Source: JBBPZA01 sp963728925
GTDB lineage: Bacteria; Actinomycetota; Thermoleophilia; Solirubrobacterales; Solirubrobacteraceae
Assembly: GCA_963728925.1 (NCBI GenBank)
Contig: CAVSMB010000022.1
Coordinates: 1-64,000 of the forward strand
Length of the DNA: 64,000 bases
Direction of reading: 5' to 3'
Position numbers and translations under genes: made by a program. Below the pieces are notes generated by a model. The model made no database searches. It was not told where the DNA came from and worked only from the letters and a program-made list of their open reading frames with translations. Positions 41,023 to 50,186 of this stretch are shown here, in pieces; the first letter of the stretch is position 1, and each line of letters opens with the position of its first letter.

Positions 41023-41727
41023 CCCGCCCGCCGCGGCGGCCGCAACGTCCTGGGCGCGTGTGAGCCGTTCGCGCGAGACCAGCCGCTGCCGGCGCCCGTA
41101 GGCCTGCGCGAAGGCATGGGCCATGCGGCGGCGGAAGCAGCGCAGGTCGGCTCGCTCGCCGCGCTCGCGGGTGATGGAGGTCATGCGCACGCCCTCCAGC
41201 CCGCACGGCACCACCCATTCGAAGGGCTGCAGGTCGTCGTCGACGTTCACGGCGAAGCCGTGGGTCGTCACCCCCCTCTGAACGTGGACGCCGAGCGAGG
41301 CGATCTTGCGGTCGGCGACCCAGACCCCCGTGTAGTCCGCTCCGTCCTGTGTGCGACCGCGCGCCTCGATCCCCTCCTCCGCGAGCGCTGCGACGATCGC
41401 GCGCTCCATGACGCGCAGGTGCTCGACGACGTCCGCCGTCCGCATGATCGGATACCCGACGAGCTGCCCCGGGCCGTGGTAGGTGACGCGCCCGCCGCGG
41501 TCGACCTCGACGACGTCGATCCCCTGCAGCCGGTACCAGTCCTCGCCCATCGGCAGCTCGCCCGGGTCCGAGCGCCGGCCTCGCGTGTAGACCGGCGGGT
41601 GCTCGAGGAGCAGCAGCGCGTCGGCGACCGAACCGGCCTGCCGCGCCGCGCGCAGCCCGTGCTGGAGCCCGAGCGCCTCGCGGTACTCGACCTCTCCGAG
41701 GTGGCAGGTGAGGATCTCGTCAGGCAT
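41020..41727 (-). CDS. lipB: octanoyl-[carrier protein] transferase
   Basis: A 235-residue LipB-family protein with VDRGGRVTYHGPGQLVGYP, the Lys in DRKIASLGVHV and the acyl-accepting Cys in VVPCGLEGVRMTS. It transfers octanoyl from ACP to E2 lipoyl domains, and LipA then adds sulfur. Its start overlaps the end of the branched-chain-type E2 gene by eight bases, so it is the last gene of that operon. The C-terminal 25 residues after RRQRL are an extension. Confidence 0.92.
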   Translation of the reverse strand: MPDEILTCHLGEVEYREALGLQHGLRAARQAGSVADALLLLEHPPVYTRGRRSDPGELPMGEDWYRLQGIDVVEVDRGGRVTYHGPGQLVGYPIMRTADVVEHLRVMERAIVAALAEEGIEARGRTQDGADYTGVWVADRKIASLGVHVQRGVTTHGFAVNVDDDLQPFEWVVPCGLEGVRMTSITRERGERADLRCFRRRMAHAFAQAYGRRQRLVSRERLTRAQDVAAAAAGG

Positions 41728-42940
41728 CGAGGTGCTCCAGCCTACGACGCACCGAGTCCAGGAACTGCGCGGCGAGCACGCCGTCGAGCGCTCGGTGGTC
41801 CCAGCTCAGCCCCAGGATCGTCATCGGGCGGACGGCGATCGCGTCGCCCTCGACGACGACGGGACGCTTGACGATCGCCTCGAGGTCGAGGATCGCCACC
41901 TGGGGCTGGTTGATGACCGGCGTGGCCATCAGCGACCCGTACCGCCCTGGGTTGGTGATCGTGAACGTGCCGCCGCGGACCTCGTCGGGAGTCGGCTCGC
42001 CCGCTCGCGCGCGGGCGGCGACCTCGCGGATCCGGCGAGCGAGCCCCTCGGCGCTCGAGTCCTGGGCATTGTGCAGCACGGGGACGATCAGGCCGTCCTC
42101 CCCGAGCGAGACCGCGACGCCGAGGTGCACCGCGTCGTGGCGGGTGTAGAGCTCGCCCTCCAGGCACGCGTTGAGGGACGGGAACTCGCGCAGGGCGTCG
42201 ATCGCCGCGCGAGCGACGAAGGGCAGCGCGGTGAGCCCGAGCGCGGCGCGGGCGTCCTCGACGCGCCGCATGTCGACCTCGATCCACGTCGTGCATGTCG
42301 CCGCCGTCTCGAGCGAGCGCTTCATGTGCGCGCCGATGGTCCGGCGCATGCGCGAGAGGGTCGAGGAGTCGCTCTCGTCCGTGCGGGAGGCCGACTCGCT
42401 GTGGAGCGGCGGCTCCTGCGCCGAGGCGCCTCCCGCGCGCACAAGCGCGAGCACGTCCTGCTTGCGCACCCGGCCGTCACGTCCCGTCCCCTCGACGCGC
42501 TCGAGGTCGATGCCGTGCTCGGCGGCGATCCGCTGGACGACCGGCGAATAGCGGCGCGGACGGTGGCCGTCGGCGGGCGGAGCCTCCGCAGGCGCGACCT
42601 CGGCGAGCGGGGCCTCGGCGGCGCCGGAGCCGATCCGGGCGAGGACGGTCCCGACTGCCACGGTCTCGTCCACGTCGACGAGGATCTCCTCGACGAGGCC
42701 GCTCGCGGGCGAGGGCACCTCGGTGTCGATCTTGTCGGTGGAGACCTCGCACAGCGTCTCGTCGGCGGCGACCGCGTCGCCGACCGCCTTGTGCCACTGG
42801 ACGACGGTCCCCTCGGCGACCGACACGCCCATCTGCGGCATCACGACGTCGGCAAGGGGCACCACGGCGGCTTCGTCCGGCGGCCGCCCTTGACCTGGAC
42901 CGGCTCCCTCCGGTCGCCTCTTAGTACTCGAGGAGGTCAC
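41720..42940 (-). CDS. 2-oxoacid dehydrogenase E2 (branched-chain type)
   Basis: A 406-residue dihydrolipoamide acyltransferase. One lipoyl domain (about 28-103, Lys70 in STDKIDTE), a peripheral-subunit-binding domain (YSPVVQRIAAEHGIDLERVEGTG) and a catalytic domain ending with SWDHRALDGVLAAQF. GTG 42940 lies 20 bases inside the E1beta gene and has GGGAGG six bases upstream, so the overlap is real. The residue pattern and its partner E1 proteins point to branched-chain 2-oxoacids; acetoin or other substrates cannot be excluded. Confidence 0.87.
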   Translation of the reverse strand: MTSSSTKRRPEGAGPGQGRPPDEAAVVPLADVVMPQMGVSVAEGTVVQWHKAVGDAVAADETLCEVSTDKIDTEVPSPASGLVEEILVDVDETVAVGTVLARIGSGAAEAPLAEVAPAEAPPADGHRPRRYSPVVQRIAAEHGIDLERVEGTGRDGRVRKQDVLALVRAGGASAQEPPLHSESASRTDESDSSTLSRMRRTIGAHMKRSLETAATCTTWIEVDMRRVEDARAALGLTALPFVARAAIDALREFPSLNACLEGELYTRHDAVHLGVAVSLGEDGLIVPVLHNAQDSSAEGLARRIREVAARARAGEPTPDEVRGGTFTITNPGRYGSLMATPVINQPQVAILDLEAIVKRPVVVEGDAIAVRPMTILGLSWDHRALDGVLAAQFLDSVRRRLEHLDA

Positions 42941-43886
42941 GACACGCCTCCCTCACGCGATCGACGCCGGGCAGGACCGCCTGCTCGAGCGGCGGGGAGA
43001 ACGGGATCGGCACCTGCGCGCTGCTCACCCGCACGACCGGGCCGTCGAGGTCTTCGAAGGCCTTCTCGGCGATCAGCGCGGCGACCTGCGCGCCCGCCGC
43101 GCACACGCCGTTGGCCTCGTCGAGCACCACGACCTTCGAACACGCCCGGACCGCCTCGAGGATCGCCGCCTCGTCGAGCGGGACGAGGGAGCGCAGGTCG
43201 AGCACGCGGACCGACGCGCCGTCGAGGTCCTCGGCGGCCTCGAGCGCGGTGTGCACCATCGCGCCGTAGGCGATGACGACGAGGTCGTCGCCGTCGCGTG
43301 TGACTCGTGCCCGCAGCGGCGTCTCGTACGGCCCGGCCGGGACCTCGCCCTTGACGCGCCGGTAGAGGTTCTTGTGCTCGCAGTAGACCACCGGGTTGGG
43401 GTCGCGGATGGCCGCGACGAGCAGGCCCTTGGCGTCCTCCGCAGTGGATGGGGCGACGACCTTCAGCCCCGGCGCGTGCATGAACCAAGCCTCGGGGTTC
43501 TGGGAGTGGAACGGACCGCCTGAGAAGCCTCCGCCGCTGGGCAGCCGCACGACGAGCGGCACCGCGAGCCCCTGGCGGTAGTGCATCTTCCCCGCGACGT
43601 TGACGAGCTGGTCGAAGCCGCAGCTGACGAAGTCGGCGAACTGCATCTCGCACACCGGGCGCAGCCCGACCACCGCGGCGCCGACCGCGGTGCCCACGAT
43701 GCCCGACTCGGCCAGCGGCGTGTCCATGACGCGGCCGGGGCCGAACTCGTCGAGGAACCCGTCGGTGACCTTGAAGGCCCCGCCGAAGGCGCCGACGTCC
43801 TCGCCCATGACCATCACCCGGTCGTCCTGACGCATCTCCTCGCGCAGGCCGTCGGAGATCGCCTGGAGGTAGGTCCGCTCGGCCAT
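42921..43886 (-). CDS. 2-oxoacid dehydrogenase E1 beta (branched-chain type)
   Basis: A 321-residue transketolase-type beta subunit with VMVMGEDVGAFGGAFKVT, the ThDP-site region TPLAESGIVGTAVGAAVVGLRP, and HSQNPEAWFMHAPGLKVVAPST. HSQNPEAWF is close to branched-chain 2-oxoacid dehydrogenase sequences. It pairs with the E1alpha gene through a one-base TGATG overlap. Together they decarboxylate the 2-oxoacid and load the acyl group on E2. Confidence 0.88.
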   Translation of the reverse strand: MAERTYLQAISDGLREEMRQDDRVMVMGEDVGAFGGAFKVTDGFLDEFGPGRVMDTPLAESGIVGTAVGAAVVGLRPVCEMQFADFVSCGFDQLVNVAGKMHYRQGLAVPLVVRLPSGGGFSGGPFHSQNPEAWFMHAPGLKVVAPSTAEDAKGLLVAAIRDPNPVVYCEHKNLYRRVKGEVPAGPYETPLRARVTRDGDDLVVIAYGAMVHTALEAAEDLDGASVRVLDLRSLVPLDEAAILEAVRACSKVVVLDEANGVCAAGAQVAALIAEKAFEDLDGPVVRVSSAQVPIPFSPPLEQAVLPGVDRVREACRDLLEY

Positions 43887-45037
43887 CACGCAGCCTCGCC
43901 GACCGAGAGGCCGGAGGCGGGCTCTCCGACCAAGAGGCGGGTGTCGTCTTCTCCGGCCGGGATGCTGGTCCGAAGCGCCTCGCGCCGGCGCGCGTACCAC
44001 GGCGAGCGGCCGTCGCCGAGCGACTCGGCTTCGGTGGCGAACACGCCCTCGGTCGCCGTGGCCGGGTCGGGCATCGGCATCGCGAGTGCCTCCTGCACGC
44101 CTGACTCGACGGCCTGCGTCACCTCCGAGTGCAGCGCCTCTAGGTCCACCCCGAGCTCCGCGAGGCGGCGTTCCTGGCGCGCCACCGGGTCCTTCGCGCG
44201 CCACTCGTCGAGCTGGGCGGCTGGAACGTAGGCCATGTCGTCGTGGGCAGCGTGGCCGTGCATGCGCATCGTGAGCGCGTGGATCAGCGTGGGGCCGCGC
44301 CCGGCGAGCGCCCGCTCGCGGGCCTCGCGCGTCGCCTCGAACATCGCCTCGACGTCGTTGCCGTCCACGGTGACGCCGGGGAAGCCGTAGGCGGCCGCGC
44401 GCTCGACGGGATCGACTGCGAGCTGGCGCTCCAGCGGCGTGGAGTAGGCGTACTGGTTGTTCTCGAGCACGAAGATCACCGGCAGGCGCTGGACGCCCGC
44501 CCAGTTCATCGCCTCGTGGCAGTCGCCGCGCGAGGTCGAGCCGTCGCCGAACCACGTCAGCGCGCAGCGCGGCTCGCCGCGCAGCCGGAAGGCCATCGCC
44601 ATGCCGGTCGCCACGAGCATCATGTCGGGCAGCATCGAGACCATGCCGACGCAGCCGAGCATGCGATCGCCGAAGTGGACGTTGCCGTCGCGGCCTCCGG
44701 TGACGCCGCCGGCGCGTCCCATGTACTGGGCGAAGACCCGCGCCGGACCGACCCCTCGCACGAGGTGGGCGGCGAGGTCGCGGTGCAGGATGCACAGCCG
44801 GTCCTCGGGGGCCATGGCGAAGGCCGGCCCGGCGGAGACCGCCTCCTGGCCGAAGCCGTCGTAGAAGGAGCCGGGGACCTTGCCCTGGCGGTACAGGGTC
44901 ATCGCCCGCGCCTCGATGCCGCGCATGAGCAGCATGTAGCGCAGCAGGTCGACCCGGTCCTCGAGCTCGAGGTGCGCGCGCGCAAGGCCGGCGGGCGGGG
45001 CCGCTGCGGGCGGGGGTGCCGGGGTCCGGATGGACAT
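43886..45037 (-). CDS. 2-oxoacid dehydrogenase E1 alpha (branched-chain/acetoin type)
   Basis: About 383 residues from ATG 45037, which has GGGAG about eleven bases upstream. The ThDP motif is FGDGSTSRGDCHEAMN...LENNQYAY, and the phosphorylation-loop region is MHGHAAHDDM, shared with AcoA and branched-chain E1alpha. It forms the alpha2beta2 E1 with the next gene. The first gene of the operon E1alpha-E1beta-E2-lipB. Confidence 0.88.
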   Translation of the reverse strand: MSIRTPAPPPAAAPPAGLARAHLELEDRVDLLRYMLLMRGIEARAMTLYRQGKVPGSFYDGFGQEAVSAGPAFAMAPEDRLCILHRDLAAHLVRGVGPARVFAQYMGRAGGVTGGRDGNVHFGDRMLGCVGMVSMLPDMMLVATGMAMAFRLRGEPRCALTWFGDGSTSRGDCHEAMNWAGVQRLPVIFVLENNQYAYSTPLERQLAVDPVERAAAYGFPGVTVDGNDVEAMFEATREARERALAGRGPTLIHALTMRMHGHAAHDDMAYVPAAQLDEWRAKDPVARQERRLAELGVDLEALHSEVTQAVESGVQEALAMPMPDPATATEGVFATEAESLGDGRSPWYARRREALRTSIPAGEDDTRLLVGEPASGLSVGEAA

Positions 45038-45214
45038 CGACGTCGTCTCCCTCACTCACGGCCGCGACGGGATCTCCGTCCCGGCCACTGTTCGCGCCCT
45101 TCGCCGGGGTCTCCGATCAGCGGACGCCTCGACCGCAGTCTAGCCCGACGGACGGGCGGCCAGATCGGACCGGCGAGATGATGGCCGGCGGGATGGGCCC
45201 CGGTCGCCCTTCCG

Positions 45215-45220
45215 TACCCT
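45215..45220 (+). promoter_or_regulatory. candidate -10 element (TACCCT), leaderless
   Basis: TACCCT lies six bases before ATG 45227. The 190-base gap between this gene and the divergent E1alpha shows no other feature. Confidence 0.4.
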
Positions 45221-45226
45221 CCGCCC

Positions 45227-45829
45227 ATGGAGCGCATGGCCCTGCGACGCTTTCGCTGGCGCATGCGCGGCGCCTGGCTGTGGCCGTCGTTCGCCGCGGC
45301 CACCGTCGCCGGTGGCGTGCTCCTGGACCGGCTGCCGCTCGCCGGCGCGGGCACCGGCCTCGTCGCTGGGATCATCCTCGCCGGCTTCCTCAACCTCGCC
45401 GCCGTCGTCCTGTTCGGCGGGGTCGGCGGCCTGCTCCTGCGCCGCCGCCGTCCCGATCTCCCACGCGAGATCGCCCGCGACTACGCCGCGACGGCGGGCG
45501 TGGCGCTCGTGTGCGGGGTGCTGCTCGCCGGCGGGCTCGTCCATCGGCCCGCGCTCGCCGCCCAGGACCGCGCCTTCGCGGCCCAGTCGGCCGCCGCGCA
45601 GCGCTTCCTCGCCCACCGGGCGCCGCCCGACGTCCGCCCCAACGCCGCGCTTGCCGACACCGTCCAGCTCGAGGAGGACCTCTACCGGACGTGTGCGCCG
45701 CGCCGCGACCCAGATCGCGCCTTCTGCGTCTACGTGACGACCGGCCAGGACCCGCCGGGCATCAAGGTGGACACCAACCGCGCGCCCAACGCGGCGTTCG
45801 TCGGGCGTCGCTCGGGGCCGGGCGGGTAG
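45227..45829 (+). CDS. small membrane protein with C-terminal extracytoplasmic domain
   Basis: A 200-residue protein with three hydrophobic segments (about 18-35, 42-70 and 88-106) and a 90-residue C-terminal part containing CAPRRDPDRAFCVYVTT, so one disulfide is possible. No family is recognised. It lies alone between the two 2-oxoacid dehydrogenase operons and converges on the second one. Confidence 0.6.
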   Translation: MERMALRRFRWRMRGAWLWPSFAAATVAGGVLLDRLPLAGAGTGLVAGIILAGFLNLAAVVLFGGVGGLLLRRRRPDLPREIARDYAATAGVALVCGVLLAGGLVHRPALAAQDRAFAAQSAAAQRFLAHRAPPDVRPNAALADTVQLEEDLYRTCAPRRDPDRAFCVYVTTGQDPPGIKVDTNRAPNAAFVGRRSGPGG

Positions 45830-45874
45830 CGCTCACCCCCGGCCGCCCCGGCCCACGACCGCGTCCTCAACCGC

Positions 45875-47338
45875 TCAGAGCGCGAGGGCGAGCGGCTGCT
45901 GGAGCAGGTCGCGAACGCGACCGAGGAACTGCGCGGCGTCGGCCCCGTAGAGGATCCGGTGATCGCAGGCCAGCGTCACGGTCATGACCTGGCGGGAGAG
46001 GATCTCTTCCTCACGCACCACGACGCGGGGCGAAACCGAGCCGACGGCGAGAATCGCCGCCTGGGGCGGGTTGATGACCGCAGTGAAGCGGTCGATGCCG
46101 AACATCCCGAGGTTGGAGACGGTGAACGTGCCGCCGGAGAGCTCGGGCGGGGTGATCTGCTTCTCGCGCACGCGCTGGGCGAGCGCGCGGCCGTCGCGCG
46201 CGATCTGGCCGAGCGACTTCGTGTCGGCGTCGAAGACCGTCGGCACGACGAGCGCGTCCTCGCCGGCGACCGCGACGCCCACGTTGACCCGGCCGTGCAG
46301 CTCGAAGCGACCGTCCTTGTAGGAGCCGTTCACGCGCGGGAACTCGCGCAGGGCGAGCGCGCACGCCTTGACGACGAAGTCATTGAGGGAGGGGACGACC
46401 TGGGCCTCGCCCGCCGCGCCCTTGAGCTGGGAGCGCAGCGCAACCGCCTCCTCCATGTCGATGTCCATGACGAGGTTGAAGTCGGGCACCGTCGCCCGCG
46501 ACTCGGCCATCCGGCGCGCAATGAGCTGCTGCGTGCGCGAGAGCTCCTGCACGGTCGCCTCGCCCTTTCCGGTTGCGCCGTCCGCCGCTCCCGCTGCGGG
46601 TGCGGAGGCCCGATCGCCCGCAGGCTGGGGCGCCTTCGTCGCCGGTGCCTCGTCGGCCGGCGCCTTCTCGGGCGCGGCGCCGTCGCCCGCCGCCGCCTCG
46701 ACGTCGGCCTTCACGATCCTCCCGCCGGGCCCGCTGCCGCTCACCCCCTGAAGGTCCACCGAGAGCTCACGCGCCATGCGCTTGGCCACCGGGGAGGCCT
46801 TGACCCGCTCCCCGTCGCCCCCGTCGCCGCCGGGCATAGTCGCCGCAGGCGCTGCCTCGCCCGCCGGGTCGCCGCCGTTGCCGCTCGTCGCCGGGGCGGG
46901 TTGCGCCGGCGCCGACTCCTCGCCGCCCGTCGAATCGTCACCCTCCGCCGACTCCTCGTCGCCGCCCTCCTCGCCGCCGGCCGCCTCGCCGTCGCGAGCC
47001 TCCTCGTCCCCGGCCCCCTCGTCGCCCGCCTCGTCACCGGCGTCCTGCGCCTGCGACTCCTCGCGGCCCGCCGAGTCCTCCTCGGCGGCTGGCGGGCCCG
47101 CTCCCGACCCGTCGCCGAGCCGCGCGATCACCTCGCCGATCGGCAGGGTGTCGCCCTCGCCCGCGACGATCTCCAGCACGCCGTCGCTGTCGGCTTCGTA
47201 GGTCATGGTGGCCTTGTCGGTCTCGATCTCGACGAGCTCCTCGCCCTTGGCGACCTCGTCGCCGTCGGACTTCAGCCACTTGAGGACCGTGCCCTCCTCC
47301 ATGGAGTCGGAGAGACGCGGCATCGTGACGTCGGCCAT
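45875..47338 (-). CDS. pdhC: pyruvate dehydrogenase-type E2 with acidic linker
   Basis: A 487-residue protein: lipoyl domain (1-77, Lys42 in ETDKATM), a very acidic linker (about 85-141, roughly 25 Asp/Glu), a binding domain (KASPVAKRMARELSVDLQGVSGSG), a second Ala/Pro linker and the catalytic domain. The active-site motif reads CDHRILYGADAAQFL, with Tyr where HxxxDG enzymes have Asp; plastid PDH E2 proteins share this. Acetyl transfer to CoA is expected. The usual linker is Ala/Pro-rich, so the acidic one is unusual. A TATGCT lies eight bases before the start. Confidence 0.87.
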   Translation of the reverse strand: MADVTMPRLSDSMEEGTVLKWLKSDGDEVAKGEELVEIETDKATMTYEADSDGVLEIVAGEGDTLPIGEVIARLGDGSGAGPPAAEEDSAGREESQAQDAGDEAGDEGAGDEEARDGEAAGGEEGGDEESAEGDDSTGGEESAPAQPAPATSGNGGDPAGEAAPAATMPGGDGGDGERVKASPVAKRMARELSVDLQGVSGSGPGGRIVKADVEAAAGDGAAPEKAPADEAPATKAPQPAGDRASAPAAGAADGATGKGEATVQELSRTQQLIARRMAESRATVPDFNLVMDIDMEEAVALRSQLKGAAGEAQVVPSLNDFVVKACALALREFPRVNGSYKDGRFELHGRVNVGVAVAGEDALVVPTVFDADTKSLGQIARDGRALAQRVREKQITPPELSGGTFTVSNLGMFGIDRFTAVINPPQAAILAVGSVSPRVVVREEEILSRQVMTVTLACDHRILYGADAAQFLGRVRDLLQQPLALAL

Positions 47339-47346
47339 CGCCGGCG

Positions 47347-47352
47347 AGCATA
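47347..47352 (-). promoter_or_regulatory. candidate -10 element (TATGCT) before pdhC
   Basis: TATGCT lies eight bases before the E2 ATG on the minus strand, in the 42-base gap after pdhB. A separate leaderless transcript for E2 is possible besides read-through from E1. Confidence 0.35.
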
Positions 47353-47380
47353 CCCGCCGCGGCGCCCGCTGATGCCGCGG

Positions 47381-48409
47381 CTACAGGTCGCGGAAGGTCG
47401 CGACGACGGCGCTGACGATCTCGGTCTCGTGCGGGAAGGCGATCTGCTCGAGCGGCTTGGCGTAGGGCATCGGGAGGTCGGCGCCGGTGACGCGCCCGAC
47501 CGGCGCGTCGAGCCAGTCGAAGGCCTGCTCCTGGATGAGCGCGGCGAGGTTCGCTCCGACGCCGCCGTGCGGCCAGCCCTCCTCGACGATCACGCAGCGG
47601 TTGGTCTTGCGCACCGAGGCGAGGATGCTGTCGAGGTCGAGCGGGCGCAGCGTGCGCGGGTCGATGACCTCGGCCTCGATCTCGTGCTCCTCGGCGAGGC
47701 GCTCGGCTGCCCGCTCGGCCGTCAGGGCCATGCGCGAGATCCCGACGATCGTCACGTCCTCGCCCTCGCGGCGCACGCTCGCCTCGCCGAAGCGGACGAG
47801 GTGGTCCTCGTCCTCGGGCACGTCGCCGCGCTGGCCGTAGAGGTACTCGTGCTCGATGAAGATCACCGGGTTGTCGTCGCGGATCGCCGCCTTGAGCAGC
47901 CCCTTGGCGTCGGCCGCGGTGGACGGGGCCGCGACGAGCAGGCCCGGCACGTGGAGGTAGAGCGCCTCGAAGGAGTGCGAGTGGGTCGGGCCGAGCTGGT
48001 GGCCGGCGCCGCCGGGCATGCGCACGACCATGGGCACCTTCGCCTGGCCGCCGAACATGTAGTGGATGTGCGCCGCCGAGTTGACGATCTGGTCCAGGGC
48101 GAGCAGCGAGAAGTTCACGGTCATGAGCTCGATCACCGGGCGAAGCCCGGTCATCGCCGCGCCGACGCCCATGCCGACGATGGTGTTCTCGGAGATCGGC
48201 GTGTCGCGCACGCGCTTCTCGCCGAACTCGTCGAGCAGGTCCTTGGTGACCTTGAAGGCGCCGTTGAAGACCCCGATGTCCTCGCCCATGAGCAGCACGC
48301 GCTCGTCGCGCTGCATCTCCTCGCGAAGGGCCTCGTTGAGGGCCTCGCGATAGCGCAGGACCTTCGTCGCGCCGGCGTCCTCGCGCGTCCGAGTGGGTGT
48401 CGCCGCCAT
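47381..48409 (-). CDS. pdhB: pyruvate dehydrogenase E1 beta
   Basis: A 342-residue beta subunit with LLMGEDIGVFNGAFKVTKDLLDEFGEKRVRDTPISENTIVG, LMTVNFSLLALDQIVNSAAHIHYMFGGQ and the C-terminal EEGWPHGGVGANL. This text is close to plastid and cyanobacterial PDH E1beta, where MTVNFSLLA is typical. It forms E1 with pdhA upstream and feeds acetyl to the E2 downstream. Confidence 0.9.
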   Translation of the reverse strand: MAATPTRTREDAGATKVLRYREALNEALREEMQRDERVLLMGEDIGVFNGAFKVTKDLLDEFGEKRVRDTPISENTIVGMGVGAAMTGLRPVIELMTVNFSLLALDQIVNSAAHIHYMFGGQAKVPMVVRMPGGAGHQLGPTHSHSFEALYLHVPGLLVAAPSTAADAKGLLKAAIRDDNPVIFIEHEYLYGQRGDVPEDEDHLVRFGEASVRREGEDVTIVGISRMALTAERAAERLAEEHEIEAEVIDPRTLRPLDLDSILASVRKTNRCVIVEEGWPHGGVGANLAALIQEQAFDWLDAPVGRVTGADLPMPYAKPLEQIAFPHETEIVSAVVATFRDL

Positions 48410-48452
48410 CAGCCGCCCGCCTCCCCGCGAGTCTCCGTGGCCGTCGCCGCCA

Positions 48453-49679
48453 TCAGCCGCTCGGGTCCTCGTCCTTTGCGTCGCGCTCGCCCTGCGCCTC
48501 GTCGGTGGGCTTCTCCTTGCCCCCGGTCACGTCTTCGCGGCCCGCCTGCTCCACCGCGGCGTCGTAGCGCTCCTTGTCGCCCGCGTCCGCGGAGGCGAGC
48601 TCGCGCACGTCCTCGCCCTTGCGCACCCCGGCGCCGCGCTCATCGATCGCGTACCAGCCGCGCACCTGGTCGCCGAGCACGTACACGTTGTCGTAGAGCG
48701 ACTCGGGCGCGGGGAACGGCGACGCGTCGGCGAAGGCGACCGCATCGTCGATCCGGCGGACGGCCTGCTCGTCGATGCGCTCGCGCTCGGCCGCGTCGAC
48801 GATCCCCGCCTCCTGCAGCCGCTCGGCGAAGCTCTCGATCGGGTCACGCTCGCGCCACTCCTGGACCTGCTCCTTGGTGCGGTACTCCTCGGGGTCGGCC
48901 ATCGAGTGGCCGCGGAAGCGATAGGTGATCGCCTCGACGAGCACCGGACGGCGCTCCTCGCGCGCCATGCGGAGTGCCTCGCCCATCACCGCGTAGGTGT
49001 CGACGACGTCCATCCCGTCGCACTCCAGCCCGGGCACCCCGAAGCCCTCGCCCTTGCGCTGCAGGTCCGTGAGCGCCGAGTGGCGCTCGAGCGCCGTGCC
49101 CATCCCGAACTGGTTGTTCGAGACCAGGAAGACGGCCGGGAGGCGCCACAGGGCGGCGAGGTTCATCGTCTCGCCGAAGGTGCCCTGGTTGGAGGCGCCG
49201 TCGCCGAAGTTGGTCACGCACACGTCGTCGGTGCCCAGGTAGTCGGCGCTCAGCGCGACGCCGGCGCCGATCGGCAGGTTACCGCCGACGATCCCGTAGC
49301 CCCCGAGGAAGCGGCGCTCCATGTCGAACATGTGCATCGAGCCGCCGCGGCCGCGGCAGCAGCCGCCCTCGCGGCCGAAGAGCTCGGCCATGACGGCGTC
49401 GGGGCTCGTGCCGCGCGCGAGCGCGTGCCCGTGGGAGCGGTAGGCCGAGATCAGGTAGTCGCTGTCGCGCATGGCGCGGACCGCCCCGATGATCGTCGCC
49501 TCCTCGCCGACCGCGAGGTGCAGGAAGCCGCCGACCTTCGCTTTGGCGTACATCTCGCCGGCGCGCTCCTCGAAATGGCGGATGAGGAGCATCGCCTCCA
49601 GCCACTCGCGCGCGGTGCCCGGCTCGGGCAGCTCTCGCCGCCGGGCCGGCTCGGTGACCTCCGCTACGCCGTCAGGCAT
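48453..49679 (-). CDS. pdhA: pyruvate dehydrogenase E1 alpha with acidic tail
   Basis: A 408-residue protein. ThDP motif GDGASNQGTFGETMN...LVSNNQFGMGT, SAYRSHGHALARG, GKGGSMHMF-type segment (here GRGGSMHMF) and YRFRGHSMADPEEYR are typical of PDH E1alpha of the plastid type. About 60 residues after the usual end form a highly charged tail (AGDKERYDAAVEQAGRED... ending KDEDPSG). The tail may contact the acidic E2 linker or other partners; that is speculation. ATG 49679 has TATCTT seven bases upstream and no ribosome site. Confidence 0.9.
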   Translation of the reverse strand: MPDGVAEVTEPARRRELPEPGTAREWLEAMLLIRHFEERAGEMYAKAKVGGFLHLAVGEEATIIGAVRAMRDSDYLISAYRSHGHALARGTSPDAVMAELFGREGGCCRGRGGSMHMFDMERRFLGGYGIVGGNLPIGAGVALSADYLGTDDVCVTNFGDGASNQGTFGETMNLAALWRLPAVFLVSNNQFGMGTALERHSALTDLQRKGEGFGVPGLECDGMDVVDTYAVMGEALRMAREERRPVLVEAITYRFRGHSMADPEEYRTKEQVQEWRERDPIESFAERLQEAGIVDAAERERIDEQAVRRIDDAVAFADASPFPAPESLYDNVYVLGDQVRGWYAIDERGAGVRKGEDVRELASADAGDKERYDAAVEQAGREDVTGGKEKPTDEAQGERDAKDEDPSG

Positions 49680-49686
49680 CTTGGCC

Positions 49687-49692
49687 AAGATA
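49687..49692 (-). promoter_or_regulatory. candidate -10 element (TATCTT) of the pdhABC operon
   Basis: TATCTT lies seven bases before the pdhA ATG on the minus strand; the palindrome CTTGGCCAAG overlaps its end. Confidence 0.45.
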
Positions 49693-49783
49693 CCCAAGAG
49701 GCCGCGCCGGCCATCACCCGAAGGCCGGCGGCGAGCGATCGTGGACCGTGCGCCTGGCCTCATCGGCCCCGACGCAGTTCCCG

Positions 49784-49789
49784 TACCCT
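49784..49789 (+). promoter_or_regulatory. candidate -10 element (TACCCT), leaderless
   Basis: TACCCT lies four bases before ATG 49794, with no ribosome site. Confidence 0.4.
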
Positions 49790-49793
49790 GCGC

Positions 49794-50186
49794 ATGTTGA
49801 CCTACCAGGCACGTTGCACTGCACCTCCGGAGGCCGCGTGGGCGCTTGTGGCGCGGCCCTCGCGCTGGCACGAGTGGGCGCCGCACGTGCGGGGCGCGTG
49901 GGGGCTCGGCGAGCCCGAGGTGCGGACCGGGGCGCGCGGCTTCGCGCGCCTGTTCGGCGTCGTCCCGGTGCCCGCGCGCGTTACCGCGAAGCGCCCCGGG
50001 CGCGCGTGGACATGGCGGGTCGGTCCCGTGGAGCTCGTCCATCGCGTCGAGCGTCGTGGCGGCGGCTCGCTGGTGGCCGTCGACGTCCACGCGCCGGCGG
50101 CGCTCGAGGCGGCCCTGTGCGCGACCTACGGCCCGCTGGTGTCGGTGCTCGTCCGCAACCTCGCGCGGGTGGCCGAGCGGGCGTGA
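49794..50186 (+). CDS. SRPBCC-fold polyketide cyclase/dehydrase-like protein
   Basis: A 130-residue protein with the START/Bet v1-like pattern: AARCTAPPEAAW-type opening (here YQARCTAPPEAAWALVARPSRWHEWAP), a beta sheet with TWRVGPVELVHRVERRG and a long final helix (LCATYGPLVSVLVRNLARVAERA). Small hydrophobic ligands are expected. Its stop overlaps the GGDEF gene start (GTGA), suggesting co-translation. Ligand and role are unknown. Confidence 0.75.
   Translation: MLTYQARCTAPPEAAWALVARPSRWHEWAPHVRGAWGLGEPEVRTGARGFARLFGVVPVPARVTAKRPGRAWTWRVGPVELVHRVERRGGGSLVAVDVHAPAALEAALCATYGPLVSVLVRNLARVAERA

Noticed and set aside
45959..48928. A 989-codon plus-strand open frame opposite the pdh genes.
   Set aside because: It is a mirror of the coding genes, rich in Arg, Leu and Ala with no domain; the minus-strand PDH genes are certain.
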